The translations under genes and the position numbers were made by a program. A stretch of DNA of 12,691 nt from DTU018 sp029550685 (lineage in GTDB: Bacteria; Bacillota; Syntrophomonadia; Syntrophomonadales; Syntrophomonadaceae), in contig DAONVO010000066.1 in NCBI GenBank assembly GCA_035412805.1, positions 1-12,691 of the forward strand, read 5' to 3'. Below, in pieces: positions 7,594 to 12,691 of this stretch (its first letter is position 1; the number at the start of each line of letters is the position of its first letter). The notes under the pieces were generated by a model, which was given only the letters and a program-made list of their open reading frames with translations, did not search any database and had not been told where the DNA came from.

Positions 7594-7643
7594 ATCACTC
7601 CTTTCGGGTAAATATTCCAGCTACTCTCAATTTCCAGTATCAC
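7590..7643 (-). CDS. Candidate 17-residue leader ORF overlapping the 9-residue one
   Basis: A GTG at 7641-7643 opens an 18-codon frame including TGA. AGGAGG stands only 3 bases before the GTG, too close for efficient initiation unless a later codon (CTG at 7635-7637) is used. The stop overlaps the ATG of the following tiny frame. The Shine-Dalgarno sequence and stop/start overlap make it worth noting, but support is weak. Confidence 0.15.
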   Translation of the reverse strand: MILEIESSWNIYPKGVI

Positions 7644-7765
7644 CTTCCTCCTATATGCTTGATTGCCCCTATTTACAGAAACCAACAGTTTCCGAACATA
7701 CTCCGGAAATTTATATTACGTACTTTGATATTACGTTTTTCTATAGATTTTTTTATCATAACCTA

Positions 7766-7792
7766 AATATTAATATATCATTTATTAATATT
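7766..7792. repeat. A/T-only perfect inverted repeat near the operon transcription start
   Basis: AATATTAATA (7766-7775) and TATTAATATT (7783-7792) are perfect 10-bp arms around a 7-base spacer. It falls a few bases downstream of the predicted minus-strand start near 7795, a typical position for a repressor site. A T-run at 7794-7800 follows on the plus strand. The all-A/T composition makes chance symmetry fairly likely. Confidence 0.4.
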
Positions 7793-7801
7793 GTTTTTTT
7801 A

Positions 7802-7830
7802 AATATAAATAGGGAGCGAATAACTGTCAA
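7802..7830 (-). promoter_or_regulatory. Sigma-A type promoter of the CoA-transferase/fix operon
   Basis: On the minus strand a perfect -35 TTGACA (7825-7830) is followed after 17 bases by TATATT (7802-7807), which matches the -10 consensus at five of six positions. Transcription would begin near 7795 and run into the CoA-transferase gene. It lies between the terminator of the upstream unit and the operon, as expected for an independent promoter. Confidence 0.7.
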
Positions 7831-7903
7831 CGCAGTTTTGAAAAAAAATTTGCAATATATAGATTTATCCAATAAAGTGGGCTTAGTTTTAGTAGGGATA
7901 GAC

Positions 7904-7943
7904 AAAAAAAAAGGGATCACTATAACTTATTTTGTGATCCCTT
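7904..7943 (-). terminator. Strong intrinsic terminator after the nitronate monooxygenase gene
   Basis: A perfect 10-bp stem, AAGGGATCAC (7911-7920) and GTGATCCCTT (7934-7943), with a 13-base loop, is followed on the minus strand by a run of nine T (7904-7912). It lies 50 bp after the stop of the gene at 7994. It separates that unit from the downstream operon promoter. Confidence 0.85.
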
Positions 7944-7993
7944 AATTTAACTCTATTTGTTTGTCCTTAGCTAAACTAATCTTTGGCTCATGG

Positions 7994-8965
7994 CTAATTA
8001 AAACGGCCTGATTGCTTTTGCAAGATGTCTTTTGCATCTCGCACCATAGTACTTAACAGCTCTTCACAGGTTGGGATATCTTTAATTAACCCAATGGATT
8101 GCCCAACCATAAAAGCAGCGTCATCTACTTCTCCATTTTGCCAGGCTTGTTTTACCCTCTGACCGGTTATAAGCGGAAATACATCTTCCAGGCTTTTACC
8201 CTCGGCTTCCAATTGCACCACTTTGGAAGTTAAACTGTTTTTCAAGGCTCTTCCCTGCAAGTTGAAGCTTTTCCCTATCAAAGTGGTGTCGTTCTCTTGC
8301 CGCTTGATTAACTCTTCCTTAATAGCTGGGTGAACCTGGCATTCCCTGGTATTAATAAACCGGGAAGCCATCATTATCCCTTCAGCTCCCAGACACAGAG
8401 CAGCTGCCAAACCCCGGCCATCGGCTATACCCCCCGTAGCCACAACGGGTATTTTAACCGATTCGACTATGCGGGGCACCAAAACCATGGTGGTAACGTC
8501 ATCGCTGAGAGGGTGTCCTCCTTCTTCGAACCCAGCGGCAAAAACTCCGTCATAACCTAACTTTTCCACTTTAACAGCATGGCGGACAGCTCCAACTTTA
8601 TGAAATATTTTTACTCCTGCCTCTTTGACCATGTCCAGGTACTTGGTAGCGAACATTCCCGAAACCTCAATAGCTGCTACTTTTTCTTCACAGCAAATCC
8701 GGAAATAGTCATCATACGTTTCTTCCGTAATACGGAAGGAGGGCATCAGACTTATATTAACTCCAAAAGGTTTGTCGGTAAGTTCTTTGGTTCGGCGAAC
8801 CGCCTCCCTGAACTCTTCACCTGTATCATAGTTTCCCGCAGTAAGATTACCTAATCCCCCGGCATTGGAGATCGCCGCACACAATTCGGGCTTGCACAGC
8901 CACAGCATACCACCACAGATGATAGGGTATTTTATCCCCACCATTTCGGTAATTCTTGTATTCAA
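7994..8965 (-). CDS. FMN-dependent nitronate monooxygenase / FabK-family enzyme
   Basis: This TIM-barrel flavoprotein has 323 residues. Members either oxidise nitronates or, as FabK, reduce enoyl-ACP. The N-terminus (RITEMVGIKYPIICGGM, 4-20) and AISNAGGLG (31-39) are shared by both. KPFGVN is at 65-70. GFEEGGH at 145-151 supplies His151, the conserved active-site histidine. The phosphate-binding stretch is VVATGGIADGRGLAAAL at 174-190, followed by GAEGIMMASRF. The start is TTG at 8963-8965, 8 bases after GGAGG. A nearby ATG at 8970-8972 is out of frame. It is 28 bp after padR and followed by a strong terminator, so the two form one unit. There are no fatty-acid-synthesis neighbours, which argues mildly against FabK. 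Clostridial genes of this type beside beta-oxidation operons are of unclear function. Confidence 0.88.
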   Translation of the reverse strand: MNTRITEMVGIKYPIICGGMLWLCKPELCAAISNAGGLGNLTAGNYDTGEEFREAVRRTKELTDKPFGVNISLMPSFRITEETYDDYFRICCEEKVAAIEVSGMFATKYLDMVKEAGVKIFHKVGAVRHAVKVEKLGYDGVFAAGFEEGGHPLSDDVTTMVLVPRIVESVKIPVVATGGIADGRGLAAALCLGAEGIMMASRFINTRECQVHPAIKEELIKRQENDTTLIGKSFNLQGRALKNSLTSKVVQLEAEGKSLEDVFPLITGQRVKQAWQNGEVDDAAFMVGQSIGLIKDIPTCEELLSTMVRDAKDILQKQSGRFN

Positions 8966-8993
8966 TTTTCATACCTCCCACCCAGTAATCAAG

Positions 8994-9554
8994 TTACTTT
9001 TTGTTCTTGGGTATTTGGGGGAGATCACCATTATATTTGTTCAATTCTTCTAGAAGTGTACTGAACCATTGAATAAGAAACTCATAGAGCTTTTCTCCCC
9101 AATCCAGTATTAAGCGCTGGTAGGCATCACCTTCACTGTCAGCAAAAGGTTCGATTTCCTCCAGTTCCTGCTTAAAAAGAATCAGTTGTTCAATATGTTC
9201 TTCTATCTGTTTGATTCTCTGCTCAGGGGCAATCTTAGCAAAGAACATTAATTTTACAGCCATTTCATACTTAACTGTCATTAGTTTGGGCGACTGCAGC
9301 ATCCAAGCATGAAAAACCTTGTATCCCTTATCGGTCAACTTATACAGTCTTTTGTAGCGGCCGTTATCCACCACTTCCTCTGAGCTTACTAAGCCCTTTT
9401 CTTCATGCTTTTTCAAAATAGGATAAATGCTCCCATAGGAAGCATTGTAAAACCATGAGGAACTCATATTGATGATCTTCTTAATCTCATAACCGCTTCT
9501 GGGTCCAAAGCTAAGACATCCAAGAATGATGTTTTCTACTGTTGTATTTGTCAC
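8994..9554 (-). CDS. PadR-family transcriptional regulator
   Basis: This is a winged-helix DNA-binding protein of 186 residues, the two-domain (long) PadR type. The N-terminal domain (about 5-85) has LGCLSFGPRSGYEI, then YGSIYPILKKHEEKGLV (40-56), the recognition helix region, and GRYKRLYKLTDKGY (65-78), the wing. Residues 95-175 are helical with heptad-like spacing, matching the C-terminal dimerisation domain. The start is GTG at 9552-9554, with GGGAG 7 bases upstream. It is the first gene before the nitronate monooxygenase and probably regulates itself and that gene. Regulation of the fix operon is only a possibility. The ligand is unknown. Confidence 0.92.
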   Translation of the reverse strand: MTNTTVENIILGCLSFGPRSGYEIKKIINMSSSWFYNASYGSIYPILKKHEEKGLVSSEEVVDNGRYKRLYKLTDKGYKVFHAWMLQSPKLMTVKYEMAVKLMFFAKIAPEQRIKQIEEHIEQLILFKQELEEIEPFADSEGDAYQRLILDWGEKLYEFLIQWFSTLLEELNKYNGDLPQIPKNKK

Positions 9555-9590
9555 TGTTACACTCCCTATATATCAATTTGTTATATTTAA

Positions 9591-9620
9591 TATTTACCTA
9601 TAATTGAGTTGCTTTGTCAA
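9591..9620 (-). promoter_or_regulatory. Possible promoter of the padR unit
   Basis: A perfect minus-strand -35 TTGACA (9615-9620) is followed after 18 bases by TAAATA (9591-9596), a poor -10. A separate minus-strand TATAAT at 9626-9631 lacks a good -35. One of them probably serves padR. The choice is uncertain. Confidence 0.35.
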
Positions 9621-9679
9621 TACAGATTATACAAGTACCACTATTCCTTGCTTCGGAGCCATTAACTATACTGATATCA

Positions 9680-9709
9680 TTGACATCCAACCTTACCGGA
9701 TGTTATTAT
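9680..9709 (+). promoter_or_regulatory. Promoter of the tRNA-Pro gene
   Basis: A perfect TTGACA (9680-9685) and TATTAT (9704-9709, five of six) are separated by 18 bases. The predicted start falls a few bases before the tRNA 5' end, as usual for single tRNA genes. An inverted repeat, ACATCC (9683-9688) and GGATGT (9698-9703), lies within the promoter. Confidence 0.7.
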
Positions 9710-9719
9710 AGTAAAGCTG

Positions 9720-9796
9720 CGGGGCGTGGCGCAGCTTGGTAGCGCGTCTGATTTGGGATCAGAAGGCCGCAGGTTCAAATCCTGTCGCCCCGACCA
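9720..9796 (+). tRNA. tRNA-Pro, anticodon TGG
   Basis: All parts of the cloverleaf can be traced. The acceptor stem is CGGGGCG with CGCCCCG. The D stem is GCGC/GCGC with loop AGCTTGGTA. The anticodon stem is TCTGA/TCAGA around loop TTTGGGA (anticodon TGG). The variable loop is AGGCC, and the T stem is GCAGG/CCTGT with loop TTCAAAT. The discriminator A and CCA are encoded (9793-9796). The C1:G72 pair is characteristic of bacterial tRNA-Pro. It stands alone, with its own promoter and terminator. Confidence 0.97.
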
Positions 9797-9810
9797 TGGA
9801 TAAAATAGAA

Positions 9811-9840
9811 CCCGCGCGGGTGGCGCGGGCTTTTGTATTT
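9811..9840 (+). terminator. GC-rich intrinsic terminator after tRNA-Pro, probably bidirectional
   Basis: CCCGCGC (9811-9817) and GCGCGGG (9823-9829) form a 7-bp stem with loop GGGTG, followed on the plus strand by CTTTTGTATTTT. Read on the minus strand it is followed by TTCTATTTTA. It can therefore also end the convergent acyl-CoA synthetase, whose stop is 55 bp away. Confidence 0.8.
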
Positions 9841-9883
9841 TCTGTTGTCGCCATTTAGCAGCCAGATTTTGAAACCGCCTCTT

Positions 9884-11800
9884 TTATTCCGCATACAGTT
9901 TCTCAATAGTTTCAGCCCAATTAGCTTTAATAACTTTGGCTTTGGTTTTCAGAGTTGGGGTTATCTCGTCGAGTTCCAGTAAGAACTGGCGGGGCAGGAT
10001 AGCCCACTTTTTAATGGCTTCATGGGGCTCCAGGGATTGGTTGTACTCTTCAATCTCCACAGCAATCATTTCCTGCAGGATTGGATTATTGATAAAGTCT
10101 TCTCCCACCTCGATACAGGTCAGATCAGCACCTTCGCCCTGGAAGATTACTTTGCTCTCATCAAAACTGATGTTGTTTTCCTTAAAATACTGCACAAACC
10201 AGGCAAATTTGGGTACCACCAGAGCGGATATGTATTTGCGGTCATCACCCACTACGAATATCTGTTCAATGTAGCGGCTGGTGGAGTAGGGACTCTCCAC
10301 TTTGGCCCGGGGTACTTTCTTGCCAGTGTCCAATACCATTATAGCTTTCTTGCGGTCTACTATTTTATAGTAACCATATTCGTCGACTTCAACTATATCC
10401 CCGGTCTTAAAGTAACCGTCTTCTGTGAAGGCTTCTTTGGTTTCCTCGGGCTTATTGAAGTATTTCAAGAAAAGGTTTTCCGCGCGCACCTGTAATTCCC
10501 CGTCTTCCGCAATGCGGGCATCCACCCCGGGAGCCACTTTGCCGACGGAACCAGGCTTAATAGAGCGCAGATCATTATAGATAATGGAGTTGCAGGTTTC
10601 AGTAAGTCCGTATCCTTCGTTGATCCTGATGCCCATAGCCAGAAAAGCTTTGCACAGATCAGGCGACAAAGCTGCGGAAGCAGAATAGGCTATCCGGAAT
10701 CTAGATCCTAGCATACCGCGAATCATGCTGAACAGGTTCTTATCCACCTGCAGGTACTTTTCCTTCAGATCTTCAGGCAGCCCTTCGGTCATGTCCACAT
10801 CAAATCCCATATCAACACTGCCGTTTTCCTGGGTGCGGGCATCAATCACCTGCATGCCTATTTCCATAGCATTTTCAAACAGCTGCCGTCCCTGTTCCGT
10901 CTTGCAGGCCATATCCCTCAGGGTCATGTAAATTCGCTCATAAATACGAGGAACCGACATAAAATAGGTGGGCTGGAAGACCTGGATATCCTGGATAACA
11001 GTGGAGGCCTTTTGCGCGTAGGCTATGGTGCCCCCGTACATCATAATCATCATTTCCCCCATTTGTCTCTCGTAGGTATGAGAAAGAGGCAGGAAACACA
11101 GGTTTACATCATTTTCGTTAAAAGCATAACCGCTGATAGCAATATTATAGTCATCCCGGTAGATAGCTGCCATTATACTGCGATGAGTATGCAAGACACC
11201 CTTAGACTGACCGGTGGTTCCGGATGTGTATACAATAGTGGCCCAATCCCATGGTTCTACCGAATGCCAGCGTTCTTCATAGGCGGTAGGGTTCTGGGCT
11301 AAATAGATAGCCCCTTTCTTCAACATTTCATCGATACTGATCAACAGTGGGTGATTCCCCTCGTATTCGGAATCCATAACGATAATTTTCTCCAAGGTAG
11401 GTAGATTATTAGCGCTGTTTAATACTCTTTGCAGGATATCCGCATCCTTTACGAAAATCGCCCGGCAGCCTGAATCATTGATTATGTATGAGAGCTCGTG
11501 TTCCGAAGATGTAGGGTAGATGGTTACCGTAACCCCTCCGGCATTAAGTATGGCCATATCAGCCCACAGCCACTGCGGGCAGTTAGGGGCCATTACAGCA
11601 ATCCGATCCCTTTTTTCGATGCCCATTTCCAAAAGAGCTCCGCACAAGTCCTTGACCTTGTATCCGACCTGGGTGTAAGTTAATGAATCAGTAGTATCAG
11701 GTCCAGTTCTCCACCACTGGAAACGGTTCTGCCCGCCCCGTCTAACCGCGCCATTGAATAATTGATTGATAGTTTCACATGTCACCACATCTCTCCCCAT
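9884..11800 (-). CDS. Long-chain acyl-CoA synthetase (AMP-forming fatty-acid:CoA ligase)
   Basis: This enzyme activates a fatty acid with ATP and CoA via an acyl-adenylate. It has 638 residues, typical for the long-chain group. The P-loop is IVYTSGTTGQSKGV at 189-202, with Ser199 in place of the usual Pro (xPKG). INEGYGLTET is at 393-402, and YFKTGD at 463-468 is followed by IVDRKKAIMVLDTGKKV (480-496), the hinge and C-terminal domain entry. DEITPTLKTKAKV (611-623) contains Lys618 in the place of the lysine used in adenylation. There is no membrane segment. The ATG has AGGAAGG about 7 bases upstream. It is transcribed divergently from the tetR gene, with an operator-like site over its promoter. 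It offers an ATP-dependent activation route beside the CoA-transferase. Confidence 0.94.
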   Translation of the reverse strand: MGRDVVTCETINQLFNGAVRRGGQNRFQWWRTGPDTTDSLTYTQVGYKVKDLCGALLEMGIEKRDRIAVMAPNCPQWLWADMAILNAGGVTVTIYPTSSEHELSYIINDSGCRAIFVKDADILQRVLNSANNLPTLEKIIVMDSEYEGNHPLLISIDEMLKKGAIYLAQNPTAYEERWHSVEPWDWATIVYTSGTTGQSKGVLHTHRSIMAAIYRDDYNIAISGYAFNENDVNLCFLPLSHTYERQMGEMMIMMYGGTIAYAQKASTVIQDIQVFQPTYFMSVPRIYERIYMTLRDMACKTEQGRQLFENAMEIGMQVIDARTQENGSVDMGFDVDMTEGLPEDLKEKYLQVDKNLFSMIRGMLGSRFRIAYSASAALSPDLCKAFLAMGIRINEGYGLTETCNSIIYNDLRSIKPGSVGKVAPGVDARIAEDGELQVRAENLFLKYFNKPEETKEAFTEDGYFKTGDIVEVDEYGYYKIVDRKKAIMVLDTGKKVPRAKVESPYSTSRYIEQIFVVGDDRKYISALVVPKFAWFVQYFKENNISFDESKVIFQGEGADLTCIEVGEDFINNPILQEMIAVEIEEYNQSLEPHEAIKKWAILPRQFLLELDEITPTLKTKAKVIKANWAETIEKLYAE

Positions 11801-11834
11801 TAAGCAACCTTCCTTTCCATGTTTAATACAGCAG

Positions 11835-11848
11835 ACCGACCGTCCGGT
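11835..11848. promoter_or_regulatory. TetR-type operator at the acyl-CoA synthetase transcription start
   Basis: ACCGACCGTCCGGT is an imperfect palindrome (ACCG-N2-CG-N2-CGGT) close to the ACCGACCGGTCGGT form bound by several TetR-family repressors. It lies directly downstream of the minus-strand -10, over the predicted start near 11850, where a bound repressor would block transcription. The divergent gene encodes a TetR-family protein, which is the obvious candidate to bind it. Confidence 0.6.
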
Positions 11849-11856
11849 TTGGACAT

Positions 11857-11865
11857 ATTATAACA
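11857..11865 (-). promoter_or_regulatory. Extended -10 promoter of the acyl-CoA synthetase gene
   Basis: On the minus strand TGTTATAAT combines an extended -10 TG with a perfect TATAAT (11857-11862). The hexamer 17 bases upstream is TTGCTG, a weak -35 that the extended element would compensate. Start near 11850 leaves a 50-base leader. Confidence 0.65.
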
Positions 11866-11889
11866 ATTTTCATGCCAATCAGCAATTAT

Positions 11890-11906
11890 TATGTCATTAT
11901 GACATA
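11890..11906. promoter_or_regulatory. Perfect 17-bp palindrome in the divergent tetR/acyl-CoA synthetase region
   Basis: TATGTCATTATGACATA has perfect 8-bp arms around a single central T. It lies just upstream of the synthetase -35 region and 71 bp before the tetR start, so it could control either gene. Its sequence differs from the GC-rich site at 11835, which suggests a second regulator or a second site type. It contains ATGT-N7-ACAT, similar to PadR-family sites. Confidence 0.55.
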
Positions 11907-11976
11907 TTGGCTATTTTCTTGTACGATTATGTTAAGATAAGGTTGCATACTGCATGTTTCATAGGGGGAAGACTTA

Positions 11977-12585
11977 GTGAGCAAAGAGGCCAAAGCACAT
12001 ATAATCGAGGCCGCCAAGCGGGTTATAGCTCAGAATGGGGTTCACAACGCCAGTATACAGAGCATTGTGGAAGAAGCCGGCATAAGCAAGGGCGCTCTCT
12101 ATCATTACTACAAAAACAAAGATGCACTTTTGTACGATATTATGGATCAGTCACTTAAAGTATCTACTGACATAGCCAACAAGGCTAAGAGTGGTCAGTA
12201 CACCAGCGCAGAACTGCAGGAAATCTTAGTGGATGGTATCATAGAGCGTTTTGCCAAAAAAGATGACAATCGTATCCAATACTATTTGTCACAGGAAGCT
12301 ATGCAGGGGAACAGCGAAATTCATGCTAAGTTTAAGGAAAAGTATAATGGCTGGGTGGACCGGGTAGAGGAAATTATGACCGGTGTTTACGGTCTGCCAC
12401 CCTCAAAAATCAACCGGGCTATCGCTGCTTCTTTGATAGCCATGGTAGATGGACAGGTTTTGCAAATACTGTTGGAGGCAGAAATAGTTCCCATTGAGGA
12501 ATACCGGGAATTTTGGCGCCGCCTGTTAGAAGTGGGCTTGCCCGCTTTTCTAAATCATCTCGCAGAATCAGAATCGAATGAGTAA
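11977..12585 (+). CDS. TetR/AcrR-family transcriptional regulator
   Basis: This repressor-type protein has 202 residues. The N-terminal helix-turn-helix domain (about 5-55) reads AHIIEAAKRVIAQNGV, then SIQSIVEEAGISKGALYHYYKNKDALL (26-52), which is the TetR signature. The C-terminal part (60-202) is helical and would bind a small ligand and dimerise. An acyl-CoA is plausible, as for FadR of Bacillus, but unproven. The start is GTG at 11977-11979 with AGGGGG 8 bases upstream. The next in-frame ATG would remove the DNA-binding domain. It is divergent from the acyl-CoA synthetase, with two palindromic sites between them, and probably controls that gene and itself. Confidence 0.92.
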   Translation: MSKEAKAHIIEAAKRVIAQNGVHNASIQSIVEEAGISKGALYHYYKNKDALLYDIMDQSLKVSTDIANKAKSGQYTSAELQEILVDGIIERFAKKDDNRIQYYLSQEAMQGNSEIHAKFKEKYNGWVDRVEEIMTGVYGLPPSKINRAIAASLIAMVDGQVLQILLEAEIVPIEEYREFWRRLLEVGLPAFLNHLAESESNE

Positions 12586-12653
12586 GGTCAATAGATCCTC
12601 AGAGTGTCAAAAAAGCTTATTAACAATTTTGCGTTCTAATCGAGTAGGGTGCA

Positions 12654-12674
12654 GCTGCAGTAGCTTGCTGCAGC
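12654..12674. repeat. GC-rich inverted repeat downstream of tetR
   Basis: GCTGCAG and CTGCAGC form 7-bp arms around a 7-base loop, about 70 bp after the tetR stop. No T-run follows on either side, so it is not a normal intrinsic terminator. The rest of 12586-12691 shows no gene or promoter that I can support. Confidence 0.35.
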
Positions 12675-12691
12675 AACATCCCTCTCACAGA

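Larger units (their letters stand above)
7519..7903 (-). promoter_or_regulatory. Long AT-rich leader and control region of the CoA-transferase/fix operon
   Basis: This stretch has no convincing full gene. Its upper part is very A/T-rich, unlike the flanking genes. It holds a minus-strand promoter (7802-7830), giving a leader of about 275 nt. Also present are an A/T inverted repeat at 7766-7792, a 6-bp hairpin at 7689-7709 (TTTCCG and CGGAAA) and two 9-base direct copies of ATATTACGT at 7713 and 7728. On the minus strand there are two Shine-Dalgarno-like sequences (at 7647-7652 and about 7599-7604) in front of tiny reading frames. I recognise no riboswitch class here. Confidence 0.55.

Noticed and set aside
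7554..7945. Two overlapping plus-strand open frames (70 and 96 codons) in the gap before the operon
   Set aside because: They run through very AT-rich promoter and terminator sequence, lack a ribosome binding site and have low-complexity Ile/Phe/Asn-rich products. The second runs through the terminator stem.
8970..8972. ATG as an alternative start for the nitronate monooxygenase/FabK-family gene
   Set aside because: It is in a different frame from the protein and abuts the Shine-Dalgarno sequence. The TTG at 8963-8965 fits both frame and spacing.
12601..12691. Intrinsic terminator for tetR
   Set aside because: The GC-rich inverted repeat there has no T-run on either strand and the window ends soon after.
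1..12691. CRISPR array, insertion sequence, phage or toxin-antitoxin module
   Set aside because: I saw no regularly spaced repeats, transposase or integrase motifs, terminal repeats or toxin-antitoxin pair on either strand. The single tRNA gene has no obvious attachment-site duplication in the window.

Overview
The window most resembles an anaerobic, fatty-acid-using member of the Firmicutes (class Clostridia, Syntrophomonas- or Peptococcaceae-like). This is inferred from FixABCX-type electron-transfer genes inside a beta-oxidation operon, strong AGGAGG-type ribosome binding sites, consensus sigma-A promoters, frequent GTG/TTG starts and a tRNA gene with encoded CCA. It is not proven by any marker gene.

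Positions 1-7518 hold one long minus-strand operon, read from right to left. The order is a family I acyl-CoA transferase, an acyl-CoA dehydrogenase, a crotonase-family hydratase/isomerase, FixC, FixX, FixA (EtfB), FixB (EtfA), and the first 255 codons of a second, larger acyl-CoA dehydrogenase cut by the window edge. Together these would activate a carboxylic acid by CoA exchange, desaturate and hydrate it, and pass the electrons through an ETF and the FixCX oxidoreductase to quinone, possibly with flavin-based bifurcation to ferredoxin. The layout recalls the E. coli carnitine (cai/fix) gene set, but the CoA-transferase belongs to another family. A consensus-like promoter (TTGACA-N17-TATATT) at 7802-7830 gives a leader of about 275 nt. 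The leader holds an A/T-only inverted repeat near the transcription start, a small hairpin and two possible overlapping tiny ORFs. A hairpin between the hydratase and fixC may tune expression of the distal genes.

Positions 7904-9554 hold a second minus-strand unit: a PadR-family regulator, then an FMN-dependent nitronate monooxygenase/FabK-family enzyme, ended by a strong intrinsic terminator. A plus-strand tRNA-Pro(TGG) gene with its own promoter follows at 9720-9796. A GC-rich hairpin after it looks bidirectional and can also end the convergent acyl-CoA synthetase.

Positions 9884-12585 hold a divergent pair: a long-chain acyl-CoA synthetase (minus) and a TetR-family regulator (plus). Their shared 176-bp region contains an extended -10 promoter for the synthetase. 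A TetR-style 14-bp operator lies at its transcription start, and a perfect 17-bp palindrome lies just upstream. This looks like a locally regulated fatty-acid activation module.

The most unusual signal I see is in EtfA. Two normally conserved residues at the electron-transferring FAD, an Arg and a His, appear as Lys227 and Phe265.
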